In this document: positions 1 through 11,496 of the stretch, in pieces
Position numbering within the stretch: the first letter of the stretch is position 1
Layout: each line of letters opens with the position of its first letter
Assembly (NCBI GenBank): GCA_928212115.1
Contig: CAKMRJ010005634.1
Span: forward strand, 180,398,194 to 180,462,193
DNA from: Lactuca virosa
Taxonomy: Eukaryota > Streptophyta > Magnoliopsida > Asterales > Asteraceae
Length of the DNA stretch: 64,000 nucleotides
Reading direction: 5' to 3'
Made by a program: the position numbers and the translations under genes
Notes under the pieces: generated by a model
Seen by the model: only the letters and a program-made list of their open reading frames with translations
Database searches by the model: none
Told to the model about the DNA's origin: nothing

Positions 1-402
1 CAAATTCCATAGCAAAATTCCCTAGCAAATACCTACGAATGGTACTTCCATAGCAAATCAACTATGGAATTGGTTCCCGTCAAAAAGTCTGCTGCATAGT
101 AACCACGATAATTAATTCCATAGTAGTAGTACAACGGAAAGTGGTTTCGTAAAAAATTTCGTTGGAAAGTTGCTAGGAATTTTTTTTCCAAAGAAATATC
201 GGTAGCATAATACCAACGGATATGGAGTCGGTAGCATTTTCCCTAGCAAGTCCCGTTGTGGCTACCGGAAATAAAATCCATAGACAATTTGGTAGCAACC
301 TTGCTATGGAACGACATTCCATAACACGATCCATTGCAGATTAACAACGAAAATACGTTCCATAGCGACCTTCCCTAGAAAAATCGCATTTTTCTTGTAG
401 TG
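1..402. mobile_element. Terminal part of a CACTA (En/Spm) DNA transposon
   Basis: The stretch ends at 402 with ...TTTTTCTTGTAGTG, the complement of the CACTACAAGAAA terminus typical of CACTA transposons. The preceding 400 bp are filled with diverged copies of short motifs such as ccatagcaa, ctatggaa and ccctagcaa in both orientations. This matches the subterminal repeat zone where CACTA transposase binds. The element enters from the left edge of the window, so its other end and any transposase lie outside. The three bases after the terminus are act, a possible half of the 3-bp target duplication. Confidence 0.75.
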
Positions 403-479
403 ACTATAGCCAAAACAAACTTATACGACTTGTCATGCATGAGGCATACGCGTCATTACTTTTACTAGTACACATTATT

Positions 480-920
480 TAAGAATTTCGCATCTTGAGT
501 TTCCTCAAGATTCCAATTATTTTGCTTAAATCAATGATTCACTCAGATCTATCTCCATAGATTCTAAGTATACTTTCTTTTTCCTCCCATGTGTATCCTA
601 GAGAATCATTTCCCAAGCCACGTAAAGCTTTTACTCTTAAGAAAGTTAGGACATCATTTCCTATTTTAATACAAGGGACAACATTGTTCCCACTAGCTTT
701 GACATCTATATGGACTATCTTTTCTTTCTCGTAACTCAACTTTTGAATTTCTCATTGATGCAAATGACCCAAACATGAGATGCTTGTTAGAACCCATCAA
801 TGGAATTCTCAAGCCTACATATCTTTCATAACGCATCTTGGTTTGAATATATGGGTGTTCCTATCCATGCTTGTCATCTTTTGAAGATCTAAATCACTAT
901 ACTGTTTAACACCAAGCGTT
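480..920 (-). pseudogene. Decayed copia reverse-transcriptase fragment
   Basis: On the minus strand the 66-codon frame at 539-739 keeps recognisable pieces of the copia RT segment that follows the catalytic YVDD box: VKASG, GNDV, and a diverged KDLGEA.YI.GI..YRDRS-like tail. Downstream (to about 830) the DNA aligns by eye with 41,490-41,540 of the better preserved minus-strand copia copy, in the codons around the 'KKSIYGLKQASR'-type motif. The catalytic YVDD itself is lost. It is a relic of the same copia family seen four more times here, interrupted on its left-hand (upstream) side by the hAT MITE at 935-1341. Confidence 0.6.
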
Positions 921-934
921 GGATCAATTCAAAT

Positions 935-1341
935 CATGGTTGGTAAAATCACGATCCTGATCGTAAGATCGTACAATCCTACAATCTCACCTAGGTAAAT
1001 CGGTCCCGATCTTACTTGGATCGTTTTCCGGTAGGATCGTGGTGGGATCATAAGATCATTGGATCGTTCATAATTTTTTTTTTTAAATTCAAATATTTTT
1101 CTTGGACTAACTATATAGAATACCCCTTTTGAAATGTTTACCGTTAAATAATGTATTAGAAATGTAACTTTTATGATTTAAAGTAATAATTGCTAACTGG
1201 ATGGTTAACTGATGAATAAATATGTATTTTTTATGTTTTAAAATTCTTTTGGTAGGATCTTACGATCCGATTCGATCTTACGATAACGATATTGCAAAGA
1301 GGAAAAAGATCATGTATTAGATCCCGATCTTAACAACCTTG
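935..1341. mobile_element. hAT-type MITE with 8-bp target duplication
   Basis: A 407-bp AT-rich element is flanked by perfect 8-bp direct repeats ATTCAAAT (927-934 and 1342-1349), the duplication length of hAT transposons. Its ends are imperfect inverted repeats: CATGGTTGGTAAAATC at the left, and the complement of the right end reads CAAGGTTGTTAAGATC. Subterminal zones carry several GATCGTAAGATC/GGATCGT-type motifs in both orientations. There is no coding capacity, so it would have needed a hAT transposase in trans. It sits in decayed copia DNA and is therefore younger than that relic. Confidence 0.8.
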
Positions 1342-1349
1342 ATTCAAAT

Positions 1350-1989
1350 TTCAACCATGCATGGACTGAATCTCATAGCTTCCTCTATTTTTGGCTTATT
1401 GGGCCTTCCATAGCTTCCGATAGCTGATAGAGTTTAATCGTAATATACTAGTGACTCATTTCCCATATGATATGGATTCAATAAGGTCCATGATGTCTTC
1501 TATTAGATCCATGTGGACGAGATAGAGGGATGTCATTTTTCTTAATAGGATTTTACCTCTAAATAAGTGCCAATGTTTTTCTTTACATTCTTCGTCATTT
1601 GATTCTTGAGTCTTATCAAGATCAATATGGCTCACACTAGTTCTTTTTCATATCAGCTCTTTGTTTCGAAAGATTGCCCTTAGAGCAACAAATACTTTGT
1701 TCTTGGAGAGTTTCCAAAAACACAGTTGGGACGTCCAATGAAAGAGCATTTCATAAAACTTCATTAATATGTACAATACAAGGGAAACTTGTAACACTCA
1801 TTCACGGTACAATCCATGAACTGTTTGTAAGCACAGTACAACTTATCATTACAAATTAAACAATGATTTGTTTCTCTTTCCAATTATATTGTTTATGGAA
1901 ATACTTGGTTTGAGATGAATTGTGAAACAATTTCATAATTCCATTAGATGATCAGTAACCTTTTGATCAAGATTCTCACTACCCACAAC

Positions 1990-1991
<2 letters not shown>
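1350..1991. other. Unrecognised, probably decayed copia DNA
   Basis: No open frame of convincing length and no terminal repeats are visible. Its position between a copia RT fragment and a copia LTR in the same orientation suggests it is more of the same decayed internal region, but I could not align it to a specific domain. Confidence 0.3.

Positions 1992-2062
<71 letters not shown>
1992..2062. repeat. (TA)n microsatellite
   Basis: An uninterrupted TA dinucleotide run of about 35 units. The apparent YIYIYI reading frame across it is an artefact of the repeat. Confidence 0.98.
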
Positions 2063-2064
<2 letters not shown>

Positions 2065-2247
2065 GTGAATATAGAGCATGATGGGTATATTAAATTAAAA
2101 AAAATGTTCAATGCAGAATATCACTTAACAATTAAGAAAATGGCACATGCAACCAAAAAGGATCTATGTTTTTCACTTAGAAGCAATATACTTTAAATAA
2201 CACAATCTAGCATAAACCCTAGCAATTTCAAAAAAATTAGAAATTAA

Positions 2248-3054
2248 TGTTAAAGGGTTTACATACATTTGATTTGTTGTAGCAAACAATTCACTTCAAT
2301 CCTTCCTTTGAAGTGCTTGGAAAGCTAGCACCAAAAGGATGATGCCTCTAATGGCTCACACCCAAAACATAGAACTAGAAGATAATTGAGGAGAGAGGAG
2401 GAAAGCTATAAATTTCGTTCATATGCTCTTTGGAAAGAGTAACCACGAAATTAACACCCAAGGGGTTCTATTTATTGTAGTCAAAGCCATATTTGAATTA
2501 ATTAAATATTGGATTTAATTTCATTTTAAATCTTTTCCTTATCAACATCCAGGAGGATTCTAGAAACCCTTGAAGAGATCCCAAAACCATCCACCCTTGG
2601 AAGGTTCTAGAATTCACTCTTTTGTTCAACTATTGAACAACCAAAACTCATCCCTCGCACCTCTAATTAAATCCAATTAATACCAACTTAATTCAAGATG
2701 AATTCTGATTAATAATTAATCAATTATAATTGATGTCATATTAATGTATTAACCATATAAATTAACAATCAGTTAGTTAACAATTGATCTCATATTAATT
2801 TATTAATCACATATTAAATTAACAAACCAACTATCTATTTCCAATTAATATATTAACCATACAGTATATTAACAAATCATTTCCTTATAATTTCCAGTTA
2901 GTTTATTAATCATATAATAATCAAATAAATCATCCTCTCTCTACAAATGTCATTTAAAATAATTTCTAGTTATGAGGCCAAGCCAAAAAGGACTTTTCTT
3001 ATATTTGGAAGTTTATACCAATTTATTTATGAGCTTAGACACCTTAATCTAATA
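2248..3054 (-). repeat. Copia LTR (copy 3, minus strand)
   Basis: Read on the minus strand, the LTR begins TATTAGATTAAGGTGTCTAAG directly after the purine-rich sequence at 3055-3068. It ends near 2248 with a complement of TGTTAAAGGG. The start is a diverged version of TGTTGGATTAGGTGTCTAAG in the complete copia element at 18.1 kb, and the body aligns with the truncated LTR at 38,891-39,520. About 807 bp long, similar to the 769-773 bp of the complete element. The TG...CA ends are degraded. Confidence 0.75.
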
Positions 3055-5280
3055 GTCTCCCACTTAGATAAGTCTATAACTCAAATTTCAAGTATAACAA
3101 ACAGCAAAGAGTGCTTTCCAAAGCCGAACTCTGATTCAAATCAAACGTTGGCCCTAAGATAAGTGATCAACTATTTCTTCGTTCTATAAGATATCATATG
3201 AATAGAGTCATGGATTAAATGAGCAACCTCAAGTTGCTTTTTTCATTTCCTGATATCCCGATTTGTGATCAACTTTAGACTACAAAATCGAACACATCAA
3301 TTCAGTCAACACCAGGCTCCTGGTTTTTTATGGATCAACAAAGACCATAAAGAGGCCCAAAGATATCGCTTTTTCTGATAAGGCAAAAGGAACGAATAAA
3401 CTTTGACTACACAATTGTAACCTTTACTCACCAAATCATACATGATATTACATTTTATAACATCATGTTACTAATATGTTTTCGCAATACCAATGCATAA
3501 TCGACTTGTAAGTTACAACTTATGTATCTCCTTTTGAATAATAGAATATATTATTGTCTTAGAATTAATCGTGATTGAATCCATGAAGTAATCTTTAAGA
3601 TTGGGTTTATCCAATACTCAAAATCTCCGTTTTCAAAGTACTCATGAATATTGTAGCAATCCCATGCAATGTCCAATCTCTATGGACAATCTACAATGAA
3701 CTCATGACAATCTTGATTCAGTACTTACTTCCAAAGGTATGAGTGACTATGATATTTTGAATAATATTTAAATTACTCAAGGAAGTAAAACATGCAAACT
3801 AAAAACACAATAAGAAATAAATTGACTATTGTATCATACTCATTGATTATAAATAAATCTCTATTATTTAATCACCGTAACAATTACGAATTTATTCATT
3901 GTATAATGTTTCGAGTAATCAACTAACCACTTGAACTAGATAACATCAGTCATGACATGTTATGAACATGCATATTATGTCTCTCGATGGTCCTTCCTTT
4001 GTGAACCGATCGACTGGACATTACTCCAATGATGCTCATTTCATAATTCCAAATTTTTATTGTTATCTAAGATGTAGTGGATTTTTATCTTTACATGCAT
4101 TTTCTTTCTATGATGTTGAGGTTCTAAAGTTAGAGAGACTGAGCCTTCAATATTAAATAATGTTCCACTAGAACTTATTGCATGAAACATTTTCATGGTT
4201 ATGAAGTTTCAAATTGAAGTTACACTCCTAGAACACTTCTCTTTCATTAAAATTTTCAACTCACATGTAACTTTTATAATCAATTCTTATTATGGAAACA
4301 TTTCCATATAACCACATCACATTATGGAATCATTTTCATATTCCCATATGACCATCAATTCTGACCAAGAATCATCTCAATCCAAAACGTGTCACTATGG
4401 TCCTTCCCAAATAATAACATACTTCCAACTATCTACAAGCAACCAATCTTCGGTAAAACCTTAGAACATTCTTGAAAGTTTTTTAACAACTTTAGTCACA
4501 AGAAATTCTAATCATTTTCACACAATGCTAAGAGCATTTGAAAATTAGAATATCTAAATATTATAGCATATGTAATGGACCCTGTATTTGAAGCATATGG
4601 GACTCGATTCATTATGTCCTTCACAAGAATTTGATATATGTTCAATCACTAGCTATAATATTTCCATATGTATAGAATATCCAATGTTGAAACATTTCAA
4701 CATGCTATTAAAATATGTATTTGACTAAGTTCTATTAAACTATACAATCTAAACTTTAGATTTGAAATTTAGTATGAGTGTCCTATCCCTTAAATCCACT
4801 ATAACGAAACAGTTCCCAGCTTTTGCAACTTGCAAAATAGAGACATTTTTTCCTACGAACAATATTGTCGTCATCCAATACTAGCATAAGAATTACGCTC
4901 CCACTAGCTTTTGACATGTATCCAGAAATCAACGGAACTTTTGAAAATCAATATCTTTAACTTTCTCACGGAAATGTAGATTCCTATTACGTGATACTTA
5001 GTCAAGTCTCTAATTAGACTTCTTAAGCTTATGTACTTTATCTGGATAGTGTATGTGCTCAAAACTTTTCAAGACGTGATAAACATATATATAGAAAGTT
5101 TAAACAATTCCTTTCCACTCCACACAATTCGAAATATAAAGAGGGATATCGTAATTATATTGCGAATTTGAGAATGCAAATAACACAACCAATATTCGTA
5201 TTGATCAGATTTCTTAAAATCCATCAGCAAAAAGTTTTTCCTCATAATTATTCTCATGAAATAGAGTGAAACCTTTGCCA
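3055..5280 (-). pseudogene. 3' end of copia copy 3: polypurine tract, 3' UTR, decayed pol
   Basis: The complement of 3055-3068 is a polypurine tract next to the LTR (AAGTGGGAGAC, the same as in the complete element). From there to about 3960 the sequence aligns by eye with the 3' untranslated region of copia copy 2 (39,521-40,430). Further right coding traces are weak. The stretch near 4890-5000 aligns with the RT segment around 41,400-41,460 (ctcccactagc..ttgacat on the plus strand). No domain has an intact frame. It belongs to the LTR at 2248-3054; the 5' half of the element is missing. Confidence 0.6.
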
Positions 5281-5980
5281 CCTAGATTTAATGGTGTATA
5301 CGTTCCCATCCATGTCAATCCATTATTTCAAAGCTACAGTCATAAGACAAGGTTTAGGACAAACCAAATCCAAATTCAGTTTTCCTTTATGGACGAACTT
5401 CACTATTGAATTTCTTGCTTTCTGGCAGCACAAGAGCCCACCAGTGCTTCCATGTTGTTATATTTTCCAAAAATAAATAAATAAAAAATAAAAAATTATC
5501 GTTTTTTTTAAATAAATAAAAAATAAAAAAATTACCGTTTTTAAAATCCAAAATAATTGAAAATTTTCAAATTTTTTTAAAAAATATTATCTATGTTATT
5601 TATATTTTCCAAAAAAAATAAATAAATAATAATAAAAATTACTGTTTTTCTGAAATATCTGTCAAAATATTCTAGTAGAATATTAAAATATTTTACATAT
5701 CTGACAAATCTAGTCGAATATTAGAATATTCTAACATTCTAAAAATCACTTTAGAATATATTTACAATGAAATATTCTATTATAATATTTCACGTATTTT
5801 TCAAAAAAAAAAAGCAGTAATTTTTATTTATTTATTTTTATTTTTTTAGGTAAATAAAATGACGAAAATAATAATTAAAAAATAAATTTTTAGATTTTTC
5901 ATTTTATTTTGCATTTTAAAATTATTTTTAAATTGCATCTCACGGTCTCACAAAATTAACATGGTCTCAAATGAACATAA

Positions 5981-5983
<3 letters not shown>
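5281..5983. other. AT-rich low-complexity stretch, no gene
   Basis: From about 5477 to 5870 the DNA consists of aaataaataaaaaat-type runs and their complements around short palindromes such as AATATTCTAGTAGAATATT (5668-5686). It could therefore fold back on itself. I see no coding signal or transposon ends. Confidence 0.5.

Positions 5984-6063
<80 letters not shown>
5984..6063. repeat. (TA)n microsatellite
   Basis: TA dinucleotide tract with one TT break near 6034. Confidence 0.97.
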
Positions 6064-6068
<5 letters not shown>

Positions 6069-6359
6069 TAATTCAACAGTAACATGTATTAGAAATTTAT
6101 AAAGAAACAATAACCTTAAAGTAAACTTCAATTAGCTTAAGATGTTTGAAACGATAATTATGTTTAGGAGTAACATTAATACTTATGTGTATGAGAGTTT
6201 TCTTGATAGAAATTTAAGTTTCTATTTTTTTTATAAACTTAAGTTAAAAAGAAAGAAAAACAAGGTTTTTATACATCTAAAATATGTGAGCCAGTACCAT
6301 TTGTTTTTATATGAACATCGATAATGGCGAGTTCAATGAGAGATAATTGCGATAATAAA

Positions 6360-7028
6360 CCTAATTATATGGATGTAAGTGGGTCCAAACCAGACTCGAA
6401 TGGACCCGAACCCGAAAAACATGGAAACTTATTAATGCGATTTTATAAGACCGAAAACTGGATCAATATATTGGAACTGATTTTGGATCGGTTTTGGGTA
6501 CGGTACAGGGTAACATTAGTTTAGAACTGGAAAACCTGGAAATATCATAGTGAGTAGGGTGGAACCGAATAAAATAGGTCTGGAGCCGTAAAACCATAAA
6601 CTTGGGAAAACCAGGATTACTTTGTTGGTTGAGCTTTGAAAATTTTAGATTTGATATCACGAATTCATGGGACTATAAGTTATTAAATATGAAAACAAAA
6701 GTGAAATATTATAGTCTAAAATCATATACAAACTCTAAACTATATGATAAAAAAAACTTTATGTTAATTCGACTTCAAACAAATAAGATATGTATATTTT
6801 AAAATTATCACAGAATAGAAAGTACAAAAAAAAAATAGTTGAAAAGCTGAAAACATTTAGTCTAAAATCAGGCAAACTCTAAACTATATGTTGGAAAAAC
6901 CGCATGTCAATCTGACTTCAAATGAACTAGATATGCATATTTTAAAATAATGATGAAAAATTGAAAATTTTCAGCTTTGATATCACGACTTTGGAAAACT
7001 GTAAGTCAATTAATATTAAACCAAAAAT

Positions 7029-7089
<61 letters not shown>

Positions 7090-7390
7090 AATCAAGGACA
7101 AACTGTAAACTACATGCTGTAAAAAAGTTGTATGACAATCCGATTTCTGAAGAATGAGATATGTATGTTTTAAACTTTTCTCAGAAATCAGTTTCGAACC
7201 TTAAAATCGGTTTCGGTTTTTAAACACGGTTCTCGCGCACCCGGCCTTTCACAACTCTGATTACCCGAAACCAAGATAAAGCTATTCTTTAAACTGGAAC
7301 CCGAACCAGTCTTAGAGATTCAGGTTCTGAAGGTTTTTGTTTTGGTCTGATTCCGATTTCGATTTCAAATCTCATCCCCACCTAGTTGTT
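6360..7390. mobile_element. Degenerate hAT-like derivative with three internal repeats
   Basis: Both ends are rich in gaacccgaa/ggttttgg-type motifs in opposite orientation: cccgaacccgaaaa near 6408 and its relatives near 7170-7340. The right end reads catccccacctag, resembling the TAGGGGTGGG-like ends of plant hAT elements. No clear target duplication is left. The interior holds three diverged direct copies of an 85-bp unit (about 6719-6802, 6868-6950, 7088-7175) that starts near acaaactctaaactatatg and ends near atatgtatattttaaa. No transposase is present. The hAT assignment rests on end composition only. Confidence 0.35.
7030..7085. repeat. (TA)n microsatellite
   Basis: TA dinucleotide tract inside the hAT-like derivative, between its second and third internal repeats. 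Confidence 0.97.
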
Positions 7391-8518
7391 ATTAAATTGA
7401 GAAAAAAAACTCTAACATTGTGAGATTGTTACTTTCAGATTCAATGAATTTGAAGTTCAATGATTATTAAATTTTTCGATCAGATTTTTTTTTTCTTTCT
7501 AATTGTTAAATATATCTTTAAATATATTTCATTAAAATTTATAAAATTCAATGCATTTTAAAATAAATATAATTTATTAAAATATAAAACAAAGATGTAA
7601 CAACCTACTAATCTTTATACAATTCTGGATGCCAAAATATCTAAGAAACACTTTTGTCATTAATTTGTAGAAATCACCAAAACACTTGCCAAACCAAATT
7701 ATTCACGTCATTTGCAAAATGAATGACTATTTTGATAACCCCTCTAGTTTTTTATTAAATAAAAAAAAAATAGTAAAGAAGATTATTCTTGTCTCTTTCG
7801 TAATTAAAAAGTTTCCTATGAGATTATTGTTTACTTTGTACAAGGTTAGGTTTTATAACCTGAACCAGCCAAACCAAATTATCCACGTCATCCTATCTCT
7901 TATGTTATCGTATTGATTGGTGAAAATTCTTTATTAGAAAAATATCTGAATTGCTCCATTCATTTATCAGTGGCCAGTGACAAGACAACCGGTTGGTTAG
8001 TGATCAGTTTAGTCGTCTGACCGGTGCTGCCTTTAGGAGTCAATTCTCGTACCCACACGGTTCAGTTGGTGTACGTTAGCATGTCTCTCAACCACCGTTG
8101 CTCCACCCTTCATTTCTTTACGCCGTTTGGATTATCCGGTTAATTTTGGGTAATAATTAAGAAAATTGTACAATTAAAACTTGAATGTGCTGTTCTTGTT
8201 TAAGCTCTAAACTATATTTTTAATATTTTTAGTAACTTATCCTATATAATTAAAATATATTTTCATAAGCGTAAGTCCATGTCTTCCTAAAATCAGTATA
8301 TATGCAGAAAGGATTAGTCTTTACGTCCCAAGAATTTAATAACACAAAAAGAAAACAAGATGGATTGATCACATGTTAAAATCTTTCTGTCGGCCTATTG
8401 AAACACCAATTGTTACTTCACTATTAATTTTTTTTTTCTCTTCAAATTATAAATCTAAGAATACATATTAATTATCATCGTACAACGAGAAGGCAAACGG
8501 ACAACAAGTTGCGGCGCT
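7391..8518. other. Intergenic DNA, no gene recognised
   Basis: AT-rich, without convincing frames. A 23-bp direct repeat (gccaaaccaaattattcacg and onward, one mismatch) occurs at about 7688-7711 and 7868-7891. The segment around 7980-8120 is less AT-rich than its surroundings and may be a fragment of former promoter or genic DNA, but nothing identifies it. Confidence 0.4.
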
Positions 8519-8972
8519 AATTGGAAAAAAGACTTGCAAGCCCAAAGAAGTTTCTAAACCGTGCAAAAAACATGAATCATGTTTTGTCTGTACAATAAAA
8601 TTCAACGAAACTTACCCTTTTGTCTAAAAAACCCCAACGGATTTCCAAATCGTTCATAAAACCCAACAATGTTTAGTCTGTTCAAAAAGTTAAGTTCGTT
8701 GGGTTTTTTGAACAGATAAAACATGACTGACGTTTTTTGAACGGTTTGGAAATTTCATTGGTCTGGTAAATCATTTTCTCGATATTGTCATAATTCACAA
8801 CATCTATTTCTCTTCTTTGACTTTCATAGAATTGAACAAAAATGTAACTTTGTTGGGTTATTATAAACAAAATGTTAAGTTGGTTGGTCTTTTCATAAAC
8901 AGACAAAACATGATTAAAGTTTTTTGAACGGTTTGGAAACTTAATTAGGGCCGTAAGTCATTTTCCCAATTT
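8519..8972. mobile_element. Foldback (long inverted repeat) element
   Basis: The left 75 bp (8519-8595) and the complement of the right 75 bp (8897-8972) align along their length, sharing AAACCGT.CAAAAAAC and AATCATGTTTTGTCTGT. A second inner pair of related motifs (ttgaacggtttggaaa, gttgggtttttt) sits around 8690-8750. The element has no coding capacity. Target duplications are not clear: only AATT is shared at the borders. It resembles foldback MITEs of the Mutator type, but the superfamily is not established. Confidence 0.55.
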
Positions 8973-9469
8973 GGTTTTGTCGAGATATCATGGGTTCGAG
9001 TATATATGTTTCATTCAAACCATGCTGATATTTCATAAGGAAGAACTTTATCATATAATTGGTGAAATGATACCATTATTGTCCAAAAAAAATCCAAAAA
9101 AAAGCTCGTACGAAGTAGACAGAGGGAGACTGATCATAGAGTACGAAGGAAAAGCTGAAGGCAGTTGGATAAGCTTTACCTTACTCCATGCACATGCATT
9201 CGCCAGATGACCAAGAAACCCTAATTAATCGTCCAATGCTGGACCTACCACTTTTACGTAAAACATTTATAGCAACTCTTTTATATGCTTTAAGTAGTTG
9301 GGTTTCAAGACTTTTTTATTTTTATAATAAACGTGACTTTCTGATTTTGAATAAATGAAATACCATTGTTATTTCTGTAATGACGAATTAATGAAGTAAT
9401 TTAGTTATTTCAAATAAGCCCCGATATATTAAAGTGACTCGCTTAGGTATTTCATGAACCAAGTCATTT

Positions 9470-9640
9470 TTTTTTAACCCAGTAGAGTAATGACATGGTA
9501 AGGCGTAAGCCCTTGGTTCGAATCCGATAAGGGACTTTGTATTTGTTACAGTCATAGTATTCTTATGTGAAAAAAGAATAGCGATATTATTAACAGTAAT
9601 AAGAAGAATAGTAATAAAAAAACCAACTGTATAATATTAT
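9470..9640 (+). mobile_element. Probable tRNA-derived SINE
   Basis: An internal RNA polymerase III B box is perfect (GGTTCGAATCC, 9515-9525). A degenerate A box (AACCCAGTAGAGTAATGAC) lies about 35 bp upstream at 9476-9494, which is tRNA-like spacing. The sequence continues into an A/T-rich tail near 9570-9640. Cloverleaf pairing of a functional tRNA is absent, so I read it as a SINE head rather than a tRNA gene. Confidence 0.5.
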
Positions 9641-10020
9641 TGTCTAATGAGTTATTATATATTAGTTGTTAGAATATATAACTAGTATAATATAATTTTC
9701 CTAAAAAATCACCTATGGGGAAAAAATGTACAAATCAACCACAAAAACTTTGTCCTATATTACCTATAAACATGGGTGGGATGACATGGACAAAAACCTA
9801 GGACCTCCTAATTTATAGGGTCCATTTTTTATGTATCTATTTATATTTTTATAAGAAAAAAATTGTTTGGTATTAAACCAGCAGACAAAAATTTTTTAGC
9901 CAATATTGGTGTAAAAGACCAAAAAATTCCAACAGATTATTCAGAAATCTAAGCCATTAATTATTTTTTTACATAAAAAATGACTGATAAAACTCTCATT
10001 TTTTTTTGGTAACTCAAATC
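9641..10020. other. AT-rich intergenic DNA
   Basis: No frames, repeats or terminal motifs that I can support. Confidence 0.4.
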
Positions 10021-10330
10021 GGCTTGAATTGGCCCTACCTACAAAATAGCTACGAATTAGCGACGAGAATATTTTATGTAGGTATCTTGTTAGTAATTAC
10101 CTACACATTACCTACGGAATATAATTATTTATTCCAGTTTAATAATTTGTAAGTATTCCATTGGAAATTTCTAAGAATTAGCGACGGAAATTTGGAGAAA
10201 CGATTTTTTCATTCCAGTTTAATAATTTGTATGTATTTCGTAAAAAATTACCTACAGATTAGCTACAGAACTAAAAAAAGTGGGAGATTTATTAATTTGC
10301 GTAGTTAATCTGTAGGAAACTGTTTTCATT
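10021..10330. repeat. CACTA-type subterminal repeat cluster
   Basis: Diverged copies of attacctacagattagctac and its complement recur every 20-40 bp. The same motif family fills the last 330 bp before a genuine CACTA terminus at 31,107 and recurs at 10,861-11,010, 27,150-27,190 and 33,700-33,950. A direct repeat ttccagtttaataatttgta occurs at about 10,131 and 10,213. No CACTA terminus is visible at this end, so it is a truncated or internally rearranged derivative. Confidence 0.55.
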
Positions 10331-10492
10331 TTCCTCTGTTAGTATTATTATTTATATTTTTGTTTTTATTTATATTATTCATTTCTTTAATTATTTTATT
10401 ATTATTGTTATTTATTATATTGAGGTATCATTATTATTAGTGTGGGTATTTCGTAAGCAATTGGTTTTATTTCCTTCTATTTTAACAGTAGG

Positions 10493-10493
<1 letters not shown>

Positions 10494-10524
<31 letters not shown>

Positions 10525-10549
10525 TATTATTATTATTATTATTATTATT
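10494..10549. repeat. (AAT)n-(ATT)n trinucleotide palindrome
   Basis: Ten or so AAT units run directly into ATT units, making a self-complementary microsatellite. Confidence 0.95.
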
Positions 10550-10739
10550 CATTATTATTAGTATTTATTATTTATTTTATTATTATAATGATTATTACTG
10601 GTAGTTTTCTGATTATATCTATTATTTATTTTCATGTATATTTATATGTGTACATAAACATACATACCACATATGTGTATATGTATTTGTGTGTACGAAA
10701 AGGATTGAACTTGAAATAAGTAATAGGTTTCGATGATGC

Positions 10740-11140
10740 ACATGGATGTATGTATGTTTATATTATGTATATCTCGGTGAAAACAAAGTAATCAATGTAT
10801 AATAATGTTATAAAAAAATGAAAAAAAAAACGACATTTAACCCTTAGAAAATGAAAAATACAAAACCTTACATAGGTAATAAGTAGATAAATAGTTACGG
10901 ATTACCTATGGATTTTGGATTATGTAGGTAATGTGTAAGTATTTACCAGCAGATTACCTACGGAATTCAAAATCCGTAGGTATTTACCTACTAAATACCT
11001 ACATAGGTTTTTGTATTTTTAATTTTCCGAGGGTCAGATGTCGTTTTTTTTTCGACTAATTTTTTTTCACAACATTATTATACATTAATTACTTCGTTTT
11101 TACTAAATTATACATAATATAAACATACATGCAACCATGT
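10740..11140. repeat. Inverted repeat with ~195-bp arms in CACTA-type DNA
   Basis: The arm 10,740-10,935 and the complement of 10,940-11,140 align along most of their length. Shared blocks include gtatgtttatattatgtat, taatgtataataatgtt, aaaaacgacat and aaaatacaaaacc. The centre (about 10,905-10,975) carries the taggtaat/attacctac motifs of the CACTA-type subterminal family. A separate direct repeat (gatt.aacttaa...taat.ggtttcgat) at about 10,702 and 11,171 flanks it. Most likely a rearranged non-autonomous derivative. Confidence 0.6.
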
Positions 11141-11223
11141 GCACCACTCTATACTTACACATACACAAAAAAGATTAAACTTAAACTGATTAATGGGTTT
11201 CGATATTACACACACGCACACAC

Positions 11224-11225
<2 letters not shown>

Positions 11226-11269
<44 letters not shown>

Positions 11270-11309
11270 GTGTGTATATATTTATGTATTTATATTCATG
11301 TATGTGTGG

Positions 11310-11371
<62 letters not shown>
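11226..11371. repeat. Two (TA)n microsatellites with a GT-rich spacer
   Basis: TA runs at 11,226-11,266 and 11,312-11,371 are separated by a tgtgtgtatatttatgtat-like spacer. The reading frame that seems to cross them (YIYIYI) is a repeat artefact. Confidence 0.95.
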
Positions 11372-11373
<2 letters not shown>

Positions 11374-11496
11374 GGCATTCAATGAAGAATATTTCTTATT
11401 GCGAGAACATTTGAAAATAAATTTGGACCACATAATTTTTTTAATTAAACTATATTCATATAAATAAAAAAATACTTACAAAAAATTAAAAAACTC

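Noticed and set aside
9470..9640. Functional tRNA gene
   Set aside because: B box is perfect but the acceptor and anticodon stems cannot be formed; SINE is the better reading.
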